Source: Moraxellaceae bacterium
GTDB taxonomy: Bacteria; Pseudomonadota; Gammaproteobacteria; Pseudomonadales; Moraxellaceae
Direction: 5' to 3'
Assembly (NCBI GenBank): GCA_021156385.1
Contig: JAJNDL010000014.1
Coordinates: forward strand, 1-10,948
DNA length: 10,948 bases
The notes beneath the pieces are model-generated. The model was given only the letters and a program-made list of their open reading frames with translations, did no database searches and was not told where the DNA came from. The position numbers and the translations under genes are program-made. Each line of letters starts with the position of its first letter. Positions within the stretch are counted from its first letter, which is position 1. Positions 1 through 6,087 of the stretch are shown one piece after another.

Positions 1-560
1 GGCTCGAGCAGCGCACTCGCCATCCCGACCAGCAGCATCACCACCACCAGCCACCAGAACACGCGCAGCAACCAGTGCGACACCGGCAGGGTGCGCTTCC
101 CCGCCCGCAACTGCCCCGTCAGCAGCAACTGCGCGATATACGTCAGCGAGAACCCCAGCACCGCCCCGGCCCGCCGCAGCGCCAGCGCGGCCTGTCCGCC
201 CTCGCCGAGGGCCGCCGTATAGGCGATGACGCAGAGCGCGCCGACGACACCCACCCACATCATGTAGCGCGGCCGGTTGCCGGCCACCCCGAGCCCGCAC
301 AGCCATTGCCGCATCAGCACCCAGTACAGCGCCATGGCCGTGGCACCGAGGGTGAGGAAAGGCTTGAAGAGGAGCTTGGCCGGAAGCTGGCGACCGGTGG
401 CGCTGATCGAGGTGCAGTCCAGCCAGTACGGCAGGCACCAGCCCATGACGCCGCTGGCCGAGGCGATCAGCCAGCTCGCGTGGATGGCGAGCAGGAGCAG
501 CAGCGCCGTTGCCAGAGGCAGCGGCCACAACGGGAAGGGCGGCAGCGGACGATGAGTCAT
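1..560 (-). CDS. Frag1/DRAM-like multi-pass membrane protein (partial, C-terminus cut by window edge)
   Basis: Reading the minus strand from the ATG at 558-560, 186 codons stay open to the left edge, so the C-terminus is missing. The product is very hydrophobic, with about five membrane segments near residues 12-34, 66-86, 97-117, 132-150 and 162-183. The stretch GWCLPYWLDCTSISATGR (40-57) is followed by a proline and an F-K-P block, and LGEGG (118-122) precedes a paired arginine. This pattern resembles a conserved proteobacterial inner-membrane family related to Frag1/DRAM/Sfk1. No catalytic motif is visible and the function is unknown. The start is supported only by a weak GAGG close to the ATG; no better upstream start exists in frame. 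It follows the YciC-like gene on the same strand but lies beyond that gene's terminator, so it is probably transcribed separately. I am confident that the gene is real, less so about the family. Confidence 0.78.
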   Translation of the reverse strand, partial: MTHRPLPPFPLWPLPLATALLLLLAIHASWLIASASGVMGWCLPYWLDCTSISATGRQLPAKLLFKPFLTLGATAMALYWVLMRQWLCGLGVAGNRPRYMMWVGVVGALCVIAYTAALGEGGQAALALRRAGAVLGFSLTYIAQLLLTGQLRAGKRTLPVSHWLLRVFWWLVVVMLLVGMASALLE

Positions 561-606
561 GCCCTCAGTAAAGCTGCCGGGCGCCTCCCTCGAAAGTTCC
601 GGCGAC

Positions 607-636
607 AAAAAAGCCCGGCACGGGCCGGGCTTTTTT
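607..636 (-). terminator. Intrinsic terminator of the YciC-like gene
   Basis: GCCCGGC (613-619) and GCCGGGC (624-630) form a perfect 7-bp GC stem around a four-base loop. It is flanked by six A and six T, so it works on either strand. It lies 18 bases past the stop of the minus-strand YciC-like gene (stop at 655-657) and before the next minus gene, which fits termination of the former. Confidence 0.9.
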
Positions 637-654
637 CAGCAAGCGGGACGCCGC

Positions 655-1353
655 TCAGTTCCAGCCCGCCTTGCGCGGCTCCTGCTGCGCCAGCTCGTAG
701 CAGCGCACCAGCAGGATGGCCACCGTCTGCGAAAACAGCAGGCCGATGAGCTCGAGGCCGGTGAAAGCGGCGAGCCGTGCCGGCACCGGCGCAGCGGCAA
801 GCAGCTTGCCGAGCGCGTCCAGGCCGCTCAGCACCAGGATCAGGCCAAGCATGAGCGCGCAGAGGTTGGCGGCGGCATTCCAGGCCTGCGGCCGGAAGCG
901 CGCCCAGGCCGCCTGCAGTGCGGCAATGGCACCCGTCTCCTCCTGCACCACGATGACGTAGGCCGGCAGCAGTACGCCCATCAGCCAGATGCCGGGCAGG
1001 ATGAACATCAGCAGGCCGAGCACGATGAGCACGCCCGCCAGGATCTGCACCGCGGCCAGCGTGAACACGGACGGCAGCGCCTCGCGCCAGAGCGCGCCGG
1101 TGCCGGTGTCGCCCTTCTGCACCACTGCCAGTGCGTAGCGGATGGTCACGGCCATGGCGGCAAGCCCGGCGACGAACTCCGCCGCCAGCACGAGGATGTC
1201 CTTCATCGCCGCCTGCTCGTCGCCGCCGTGCACGGTGAGCAGCCGGTAGTTGGCGAAAAGCAGCAGCGGCAGCAGCGGCAGGAGCCGCACCAGCAGGTGC
1301 GTGAGGTGGTGCCAGAAGAAGTACAGGGTTTCGCGCAGACGCTGAAAAACCAT
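655..1353 (-). CDS. YciC/UPF0259-like integral membrane protein
   Basis: A 232-residue inner-membrane protein, close in size to E. coli YciC (about 247). Membrane segments appear near residues 18-36, 52-78, 96-118, 121-137, 160-180 and 194-217. The central block LPGIWLMGVLLPAYVIVVQE (119-138), followed by an alanine-rich helix and W-A-R (150-152), is the recognisable core of YciC and the related glycerophosphodiesterase membrane domain. The molecular role of this family is unknown. The open frame runs about 590 bases further upstream, but that extension is Arg/Gly/Leu-rich and lies antisense to the coiled-coil gene, so I start at the ATG (1351-1353), where hydrophobic membrane-protein sequence begins. 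The ribosome site there is weak (GAGCGGGAC about ten bases upstream). A nearby in-frame ATG about 20 codons upstream cannot be excluded. It is divergent from the coiled-coil gene and ends at the terminator at 607-636. Confidence 0.82.
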   Translation of the reverse strand: MVFQRLRETLYFFWHHLTHLLVRLLPLLPLLLFANYRLLTVHGGDEQAAMKDILVLAAEFVAGLAAMAVTIRYALAVVQKGDTGTGALWREALPSVFTLAAVQILAGVLIVLGLLMFILPGIWLMGVLLPAYVIVVQEETGAIAALQAAWARFRPQAWNAAANLCALMLGLILVLSGLDALGKLLAAAPVPARLAAFTGLELIGLLFSQTVAILLVRCYELAQQEPRKAGWN

Positions 1354-1383
1354 CCGGTAAATGTCCCGCTCGGAGTTTTGGGT

Positions 1384-1410
1384 TTGACAGGCCCGGTAGC
1401 GGCTTAGCAC
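1384..1410 (+). promoter_or_regulatory. Possible sigma70 promoter for the coiled-coil gene (-35 TTGACA)
   Basis: A perfect consensus TTGACA lies at 1384-1389 in the 141-base divergent spacer. The -10 is poor: TAGCAC at 1405-1410 after a short 15-base spacer is the best I see. The consensus -35 in G+C-rich DNA is the only real support, and the site could be chance. Confidence 0.3.
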
Positions 1411-1494
1411 CATTCCCGGCCTAGGCCGCGGAAGTGTCTGCTGCAAACCGGCGCGATGCAACCGCCGCGGCAACGCCTCAACAAGGAGAACGAG

Positions 1495-1893
1495 ATGGAA
1501 AAGCGCCAAGCGCTGATGATCGCCGTGCTGGCCCTCGTCCTGGCCGCCGGCGGCGGCTTCTGGTGGTTCACCAACCAGGCGGAAGCGCCCGTGGACGCGG
1601 CGGTGACCGCCACGCCGCCCGCCGCCGCAGCTCCCGCTCCTGCGACACCGCCGGCCCCGGTCACCGGCCCGGCCGCGACGCCGGCCGAATCCGACGCCGT
1701 CGCCCTGCAGGAAGAAGTGCTGGACAAGGAAAAGGCCGAGATCGACGAACTGGCAGCCCGCGCCGCCGACCTGGAAGAGCAGGTCCGCGACGGTGAACTC
1801 ATCCTCGACGGCAAGGCCAAGCAGATCGAGAAGCTGGAAGCCGAACTCAAGCGGCTGGAGAAGGAAAACGCTGCGGCCAGCAAGAAGAAGTAA
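1495..1893 (+). CDS. Membrane-anchored periplasmic coiled-coil protein, unknown function
   Basis: A 132-residue protein in three parts. An N-terminal membrane anchor spans about residues 6-25 (hydrophobic, then G-G-G-F-W-W-F). A low-complexity Pro/Ala/Thr linker covers 30-64. A charged helical segment with heptad-like leucines and isoleucines covers about 68-125 and ends in a lysine tail. Without a signal-peptidase site, the simplest topology is one membrane pass with the coiled coil in the periplasm. The start is the ATG at 1495, because AAGGAG (1483-1488) stands six bases before it; an in-frame ATG at 1456 would give 13 extra residues but has no comparable ribosome site. I do not recognise a named family. 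Possible roles are an envelope spacer, scaffold or partner of a membrane complex, but nothing in the sequence decides this. It is upstream of the propeller gene on the same strand, separated by 98 bases with a nested hairpin. Confidence 0.85.
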   Translation: MEKRQALMIAVLALVLAAGGGFWWFTNQAEAPVDAAVTATPPAAAAPAPATPPAPVTGPAATPAESDAVALQEEVLDKEKAEIDELAARAADLEEQVRDGELILDGKAKQIEKLEAELKRLEKENAAASKKK

Positions 1894-1905
1894 GCAACCT
1901 GCTGC

Positions 1906-1965
1906 AAGCGCCGGCGGAGTTCGACAATAGCGCGAGTAGTCCACTTGCGCTGGCGCCGGCGCCTT
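1906..1965 (+). terminator. Nested stem-loop between the coiled-coil and propeller genes (possible terminator or attenuator)
   Basis: An outer 9-bp stem pairs GCGCCGGCG (1908-1916) with CGCCGGCGC (1954-1962). Two further A-T pairs follow after a one-base bulge. Inside it, AGCGCGAGT (1929-1937) pairs with ACTTGCGCT (1943-1951) around a five-base loop, with one G-U pair. There is no U-run after it, so classical intrinsic termination is doubtful. It ends 26 bases before the downstream ATG and may instead influence mRNA stability. Confidence 0.45.
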
Positions 1966-1991
1966 CTAGCATGAGGTCAAGGAGCGACCCC

Positions 1992-3032
1992 ATGCGCAAA
2001 CCCTGTCAGATCATTCCCTTCCTGCTGTTCCTGTGCCTGCTGCTGCCGGCTGCCGGCATGGCCCTGCCCGCGTCCGACGTGCGCCTCGACACCGACGCCT
2101 GCACGCGCATTTCCACCGGTCCCGGCCCGCACAGCCTGTTGCCGCTGCCCGGCAGCGAACGCCTGCTGATCTCCAGCCATGACCGCCGCGCCTTCGCCAA
2201 GCCCGGTGCACTGCTCGAGTACGACGTCCGGCGCAGCCTGCTGCGTACGCTGCCACGGCGCGGCGAGCCGCAGGACCTGGTGCTGCGCCCGCACCACATG
2301 GACGTCTCGACGCAGGACGGCGAGAAACGGCTCTACGTCATCAACCATGACGAAGACAGCCCCAACAGCGACCGCCACAGCATTCTCGTCTACCGCATCG
2401 AGCCGGACCAGCTCGTCTTCCGCAAACGCCTCGCCGACAAGCTGCTGAGTTCGCCCAACCACCTCTCGGTGGCGCCGGACGGCGACATCTACGTCAGCAA
2501 CGACCGCCGCGACGGCAAGAGCGTCATGGAGCTGGTCATGCGCCGCAAGCACGCCAACCTCGTGCACTACCGCGAGGGCAAGGGCTGGCAGGTGGTGGTC
2601 GACGGCCTCAGCTTTCCCAACGGGGTGAAGGCCGAGGACGAGCGCGTGTTCGCGGTGATGACCTTCGGCAACGCCCTGCTGAGCTGGCCGCGCTACGAGG
2701 ACGGCCGCCTCGGGCCACGCCAGTCGGTAGTGACGCTGCCGGCGCTGGACGGCCTCAATCCCGGCCCCGACCCCAACACTTGGCTCACCGTTTCGCACGG
2801 GCCGCTGCTCGACTTCCTGCGCCACAAGCGCAGCAGCGACCACCGCTCGCCGGCGACGGTGTTCCTGGTCAATGTCGACACCAAGAGCTTCACGCCCTTC
2901 TTCGCGGACGACGGGCGCCGCATCAGCGCCATGTCCAACGCCGTGCTGCTGGGCCAGGCGCTCTACATCGGCCAGTCCTTCGACGCCTTCATCCTGCGCT
3001 GTCCGCTGAAGACGCGGCAGGCAGAGCGGTAG
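1992..3032 (+). CDS. Exported paraoxonase/arylesterase-like six-bladed beta-propeller protein
   Basis: A 346-residue protein with a signal peptide (residues 1-24, probable cleavage after AGMA). By eye the mature part follows the serum paraoxonase (PON) fold end to end. C37 and C337 sit where PON1 has its closing disulfide. H101 in the P-H-H-M stretch matches the PON1 catalytic-site H115. N156 (SPNHL), N210 (FPNGV) and N256 match three calcium-ligand asparagines. The acidic ligands seem absent: H47-S48 at the PON1 E53-D54 position, H157 at D169 and L255 at D269. PON-family and SMP-30-like propellers are calcium-dependent lactonases or esterases, so this one may bind metal differently or lack that activity. 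The ATG at 1992 is chosen because AAGGAG (1979-1984) precedes it by seven bases and the signal peptide begins there; an ATG at 1971 is in frame but lies before that site. The gene is convergent with dctM. Confidence 0.87.
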   Translation: MRKPCQIIPFLLFLCLLLPAAGMALPASDVRLDTDACTRISTGPGPHSLLPLPGSERLLISSHDRRAFAKPGALLEYDVRRSLLRTLPRRGEPQDLVLRPHHMDVSTQDGEKRLYVINHDEDSPNSDRHSILVYRIEPDQLVFRKRLADKLLSSPNHLSVAPDGDIYVSNDRRDGKSVMELVMRRKHANLVHYREGKGWQVVVDGLSFPNGVKAEDERVFAVMTFGNALLSWPRYEDGRLGPRQSVVTLPALDGLNPGPDPNTWLTVSHGPLLDFLRHKRSSDHRSPATVFLVNVDTKSFTPFFADDGRRISAMSNAVLLGQALYIGQSFDAFILRCPLKTRQAER

Positions 3033-3036
3033 TCGC

Positions 3037-3138
3037 GCCTCGCGCCTGACGGGCGCTCCTGCAGGTGGCCGGTACGGGAGGAAGTTCGAGAGTATCCCGG
3101 AGGCCCGCAGTCGCAGGAGCGTCGGTCAGGCGCGAGGC
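3037..3138. repeat. REPIN-like inverted pair of REP-like palindromes
   Basis: Two 26-base arms, 3037-3062 and 3113-3138, are reverse complements with only three central mismatches (14 plus 9 matching bases), separated by 50 bases. Each arm read from its GCAGGAGCG end is itself a small hairpin: gcgcc/ggcgc on the left, gcgtc/ggcgc with one G-U pair on the right. A GGAG-headed imperfect palindrome in an inverted doublet between convergent genes is the organisation of bacterial REP doublets (REPINs). Only one copy is present in this window, so repetition is not shown. It could instead be an mRNA-stabilising or terminating fold. Confidence 0.5.
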
Positions 3139-3186
3139 CGCAGAAAGCAGAAACGCCCGGTAACGGGCGTTTCTGCTTTCTGCGGC
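3137..3186. terminator. Perfect 23-bp hairpin, probable bidirectional terminator of the propeller and TRAP genes
   Basis: Bases 3137-3159 are perfectly complementary to 3164-3186 around the loop GTAA (a GNRA-type tetraloop in plus-strand RNA). The hairpin sits between the convergent propeller gene (stop at 3032) and dctM (stop at 3204-3206), 17 bases from the latter. It has no uninterrupted T-run, but the descending arm is T-rich (GTTTCTGCTTTCTG), and a stem this long could stop polymerase or block 3' exonucleases for both messages. Confidence 0.65.
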
Positions 3187-3203
3187 TCGGGGCGCAACAG
3201 CCG

Positions 3204-4487
3204 TTATTCGCCGATGAACACCAGGCTCAGCCAGGGCACGTAGGTGATGACGAGCACCGCCACCAGCAGCACCGCCATGAAGGGCAGCGAGGCGTGCGCC
3301 AGTTCCATCACCGGCTTGCGGAAACGGAAGCTGCCGATGACCAGGTTCATGCCCACCGGCGGCATGCAGTAGCCGATCTCCATGGTGGCCAGGAAGATGA
3401 TGCCGAGGTGCACCGGGTGCACACCGTAGCCCACTGCCATCGGCAGCAGCAGCGGCACCATGATCACCAGCGCCGAGAAGATGTCGAGCATCATGCCCAG
3501 CACCAGCAGGAAGGCCGTCAGCGCGAGCAGGAAGACGTACTTGCTGTGGATGTGCTCGCGCACGAGATCGAAGAGCTGGTTCGGGATCTCGGCGTCGATC
3601 AGCCAGTTGGTGAAGGCCATGGCCACGCCGACGATGAGCAGCACGCTGCCCACCATCATCATCGCCTCGCGCATGATGCGCGGCAGCTCGCGCGGCTTGA
3701 TCTCGCGATAGACCAGTACCTGCGTCACCAGCACGTAGAGCGCCGTCACCGCCGCCGCTTCCGAGACCGCAAAGAAGCCGCCATAGATGCCCGCGAACAC
3801 GAATACCGGCAGCGGCAGCTCCCACTTGGCGTCGGCGATGGCGGCGCGCAGCTCGCCCCACGAGAACTTGTGGAGGGGCACGTTGTTCTGCTTCGTCACG
3901 CGCAGGCCGAACAGCGACAGCGCAACGATCATCACTAGGCAGGGCAGCAGGCCCGCGGTGAACACGTCCTGGATGGTGACACCGGCACCGGCCGGCAGCT
4001 GCTGCGCGATCACCGCGTAGAGGATGAGCGGCAGCGAGGGCGGCAACAGCAGGCCGAGCGCGCCGGAGCTCGTCACGAGGCCCAGCGAGAAACGGTCGGG
4101 ATAGCCGCCCATCTTCAGCGCCGGATACAGCATGGCGCCCAGCGCGACGATGGTGACGCCGCTGGCCCCGGTGAAGGCGGTGAGGAAGGCACAGGTCAGG
4201 AAGGCCACTACGGGCAGGCCGCCGGGCATCCAGCCCAGCGCGGCGCGCGCCAGGCGCACCAGGCGCTCGGAGGTGCGCGATTCGCCGAGCAGGTAGCCGG
4301 CCAGCGTGAACAGCGGCAGCGCCAGCAACAGCGGCGTGTCGACCAGGCGGTAGATCTCCACCGCGATCACGGTGAGCGGCGTGTCGCCGGCGTAGAAGCC
4401 GAGCATGGCCGCGGCGGCGATGACGGCGAAGATGGGCGCGCCGGCCAGCGCCGCCAGGATGATGAGGAGGACGAGGAGCAGGATCAC
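3204..4487 (-). CDS. dctM: TRAP transporter large permease subunit (DctM family)
   Basis: A 427-residue inner-membrane protein of typical DctM length, with about 12 hydrophobic helices. The large subunit is the Na+-driven, substrate-translocating part of TRAP transporters. Visible family signatures are TGASG (106-110), LLLPPSLPLILYA (146-158) and, near the C-terminus, MPPVGMNLVIG. The helix-rich N-terminus begins at a GTG start (4485-4487). That codon overlaps the dctQ stop as GTGA (4484-4487), the usual arrangement for translational coupling. It is the last gene of the tatT-dctP-dctQ-dctM unit and ends 17 bases before the 3137-3186 hairpin. Substrate identity cannot be read from this subunit. 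Confidence 0.95.
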   Translation of the reverse strand: MILLLVLLIILAALAGAPIFAVIAAAAMLGFYAGDTPLTVIAVEIYRLVDTPLLLALPLFTLAGYLLGESRTSERLVRLARAALGWMPGGLPVVAFLTCAFLTAFTGASGVTIVALGAMLYPALKMGGYPDRFSLGLVTSSGALGLLLPPSLPLILYAVIAQQLPAGAGVTIQDVFTAGLLPCLVMIVALSLFGLRVTKQNNVPLHKFSWGELRAAIADAKWELPLPVFVFAGIYGGFFAVSEAAAVTALYVLVTQVLVYREIKPRELPRIMREAMMMVGSVLLIVGVAMAFTNWLIDAEIPNQLFDLVREHIHSKYVFLLALTAFLLVLGMMLDIFSALVIMVPLLLPMAVGYGVHPVHLGIIFLATMEIGYCMPPVGMNLVIGSFRFRKPVMELAHASLPFMAVLLVAVLVITYVPWLSLVFIGE

Positions 4488-5011
4488 GGCAGCTTCCCCT
4501 CTTCGAGCGGAATGCCGTGCGCGCTCGCCGGCGCGTCATGGAAGGGCGAAGTGGCGGCCAGCAGGAGGTAGCGCAGCGCGATCACGGCGAAGGCGAAGGG
4601 CATGATGCTCTCGCAGACCCAGGTCGGGATGCCGGCGAAGGCCTCGGTCGGCACCTCGTACTCGAGCTTCACGAACTCCAGCGTATACCAGGACAGCGCG
4701 CCGCAGATGCCGGCGGTGAACAGCGCATTGAACACGGCCACCCAGCGCGCCGCGCGGTGCGGCAGGAAACGGCCGAGGATGTCGATGCTGATGTGGCGAT
4801 GCTCGCGGCTCGCCGCCATGGCACCGGCCAGGCCGATCCACAGCACCAGCACGCGCAGGAAGGTCTCGGCCCAGAGGAAACCGCCGTCGAAGCCGTTGCG
4901 CAGCACGATCTGCGTGACCGCCACGCCCACCATGGCGAGCAGCAGGCCGACGAGGATGGCGTCCTCCAGCGCATGCAGGACCCGGATGGCCCGCTGCAAC
5001 ACCGCCTTCAC
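4484..5011 (-). CDS. dctQ: TRAP transporter small permease subunit (DctQ family)
   Basis: A 175-residue protein with four membrane segments (about residues 17-37, 50-68, 91-111 and 133-152), the normal DctQ topology. The family pattern of a WAET glutamate (47-50), a G-A-x-x-A-x-R stretch and HISID (73-77) is present. DctQ is an essential partner of DctM and helps dock the solute-loaded receptor. The start is GTG (5009-5011), directly after the dctP stop TAA (5012-5014) with no spacer, and only a weak purine-rich ribosome site (GGGAAAAAG). Its stop overlaps the dctM start by four bases. Both points indicate coupled translation and a fixed stoichiometry of the membrane subunits. Confidence 0.94.
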   Translation of the reverse strand: MKAVLQRAIRVLHALEDAILVGLLLAMVGVAVTQIVLRNGFDGGFLWAETFLRVLVLWIGLAGAMAASREHRHISIDILGRFLPHRAARWVAVFNALFTAGICGALSWYTLEFVKLEYEVPTEAFAGIPTWVCESIMPFAFAVIALRYLLLAATSPFHDAPASAHGIPLEEGKLP

Positions 5012-6025
5012 TTACTTTTTCCCGGCGCGTGCGGCAGCCAGCAGGGTGTCGAGCTGCCTGGCGGTGCCGGTGCCGACGATGCCCTCCTTCACCATCTTCG
5101 CGGTCGCCTGCTCGCCGAGCTTTTCCCATTCGGCGGTTTCGGCCGCGCTCGGCTTCACCGGCTTGATGCCCTGCTTGAGCAGCGCACTGTAGGCGGAAAT
5201 GTTGTCCTTGCGGTTCTGCGCATTGATGTCGGCGAAAACCTTGCCCATGACCTCGCGCACCACGGCCTGGTCGGCCGGCGCCAGCTTGGCGAAGGATTTC
5301 TTGTCGATGGCCAGGGTGCCGACGAAGTAGCTGAGCGGCAGGTCGGTGAAGTACTTCACCTGGGTATGCCACTGCAGCGCGACGGCGGCGATGGGCGAAG
5401 ACGCCACGGTATCGATGATGCCGGTCTGCAGGCTGGGCAGCACGTCGGCCAGCGAGAGCGGCACCGGCGTCACCTGGAACACCTTCATGCCCTCTTCGGC
5501 CTGGTGGTCATTGTCGGGAATCCATACGCGCTGCTTGCGCAGCGTCGCCACCGAGGTCACCGGCACGTTCTTGGACATCGCATAGGCGAAGCCGCCCTCG
5601 GCAAAACCGAAGTTCACGAAGCCGCCGTCCTCGAGCTGCTTCGAGAGCACCGGGTCCAGCGTGCGGCGCACCTGGTCGACTTCCTCGAAGTTGCGGAACT
5701 TCATGGGCAGCGAGTACACCTGGATGTCGCGCGCCGTGTCGGCGAGGCTGCCGCCGGTGAGCGCGCCTCCCTGCAGCTGGCCGATGCGGATCTTGTTCAG
5801 CACGGCCTTGTCGGTGCCCATGCTGCCGCCGGTGTAGAACTTGAATTCGACGCGGCCTTCGGTGCGCGTCTTGATCTCGGCGGCGCCGGCCCGCATCTTG
5901 GTCATCCACCCCGAACCGTCCGGCGACAGTGTCGCGATCTTCAGGACCTGGGCATCGGCAGCCGGCACCAGGGCCGTCGCGGTCAGGAAGCCCGCTGCCA
6001 GCAGGGCCAGGAAATTACGCTTCAT
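5012..6025 (-). CDS. dctP: TRAP transporter periplasmic solute-binding protein (DctP family)
   Basis: A 337-residue exported receptor. The signal peptide covers residues 1-25 (basic KR, hydrophobic core, cleavage after ADA), and the mature chain begins QVLKIATLSP, typical of DctP proteins. R166 in the KQRVWIP stretch corresponds to the conserved TRAP-receptor arginine that usually forms a salt bridge to a ligand carboxylate. The following PVPLSLADVLPSLQTG (188-203) and the ALQWHTQVKYFTDLPL region belong to the subgroup with a W-I-P motif rather than the sialic-acid-type R-V-P. The ATG at 6023-6025 is preferred over the adjacent TTG (6026-6028), because GGAG stands six bases upstream of it. 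It is the second gene of the operon, 62 bases after tatT, and immediately abuts dctQ. With TatT upstream the ligand may be more hydrophobic than a dicarboxylate; this is an inference. Confidence 0.95.
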   Translation of the reverse strand: MKRNFLALLAAGFLTATALVPAADAQVLKIATLSPDGSGWMTKMRAGAAEIKTRTEGRVEFKFYTGGSMGTDKAVLNKIRIGQLQGGALTGGSLADTARDIQVYSLPMKFRNFEEVDQVRRTLDPVLSKQLEDGGFVNFGFAEGGFAYAMSKNVPVTSVATLRKQRVWIPDNDHQAEEGMKVFQVTPVPLSLADVLPSLQTGIIDTVASSPIAAVALQWHTQVKYFTDLPLSYFVGTLAIDKKSFAKLAPADQAVVREVMGKVFADINAQNRKDNISAYSALLKQGIKPVKPSAAETAEWEKLGEQATAKMVKEGIVGTGTARQLDTLLAAARAGKK

Positions 6026-6051
6026 CAAATTCTCCGTCTTGCATGCGTTGC

Positions 6052-6070
6052 CCGGCCCGCAGGGGGCCGG
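6052..6070 (-). promoter_or_regulatory. Hairpin in the tatT-dctP spacer
   Basis: CCGGCCC (6052-6058) and GGGCCGG (6064-6070) form a perfect 7-bp stem with a five-base loop inside the only sizeable gap of the operon. No U-run follows on the minus strand. It lies about 25 bases before the dctP start, where it could protect the 3' part of the mRNA or partly attenuate read-through. Unequal expression of receptor and lipoprotein would fit, but this is inference. Confidence 0.45.
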
Positions 6071-6087
6071 ACGGTGTGTCGTTCAGG

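Noticed and set aside
607..636. Possible rho-independent terminator of a plus-strand gene ending before 607
   Set aside because: No plausible plus-strand coding region precedes it; both flanking genes are on the minus strand.
655..1944. Longer 429-residue version of the YciC-like protein
   Set aside because: The first roughly 195 residues are the antisense of the coiled-coil gene. The family-like sequence begins only at the ATG at 1353.
1977..2843. 288-codon minus-strand frame opposite the propeller gene
   Set aside because: It is an antisense shadow; the plus frame has a signal peptide, a good ribosome site and PON-family motifs.
3037..3138. Reading the 26-base inverted arms as terminal repeats of a small transposon (MITE)
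   Set aside because: No target-site duplication is evident, and each arm is itself palindromic, which fits REP-type elements better.
2989..4539. 516-codon minus-strand frame overlapping dctM
   Set aside because: It is the shifted frame of dctM, Arg/Ala/Gly-rich with no hydrophobic helices, and would cross the 23-bp hairpin.
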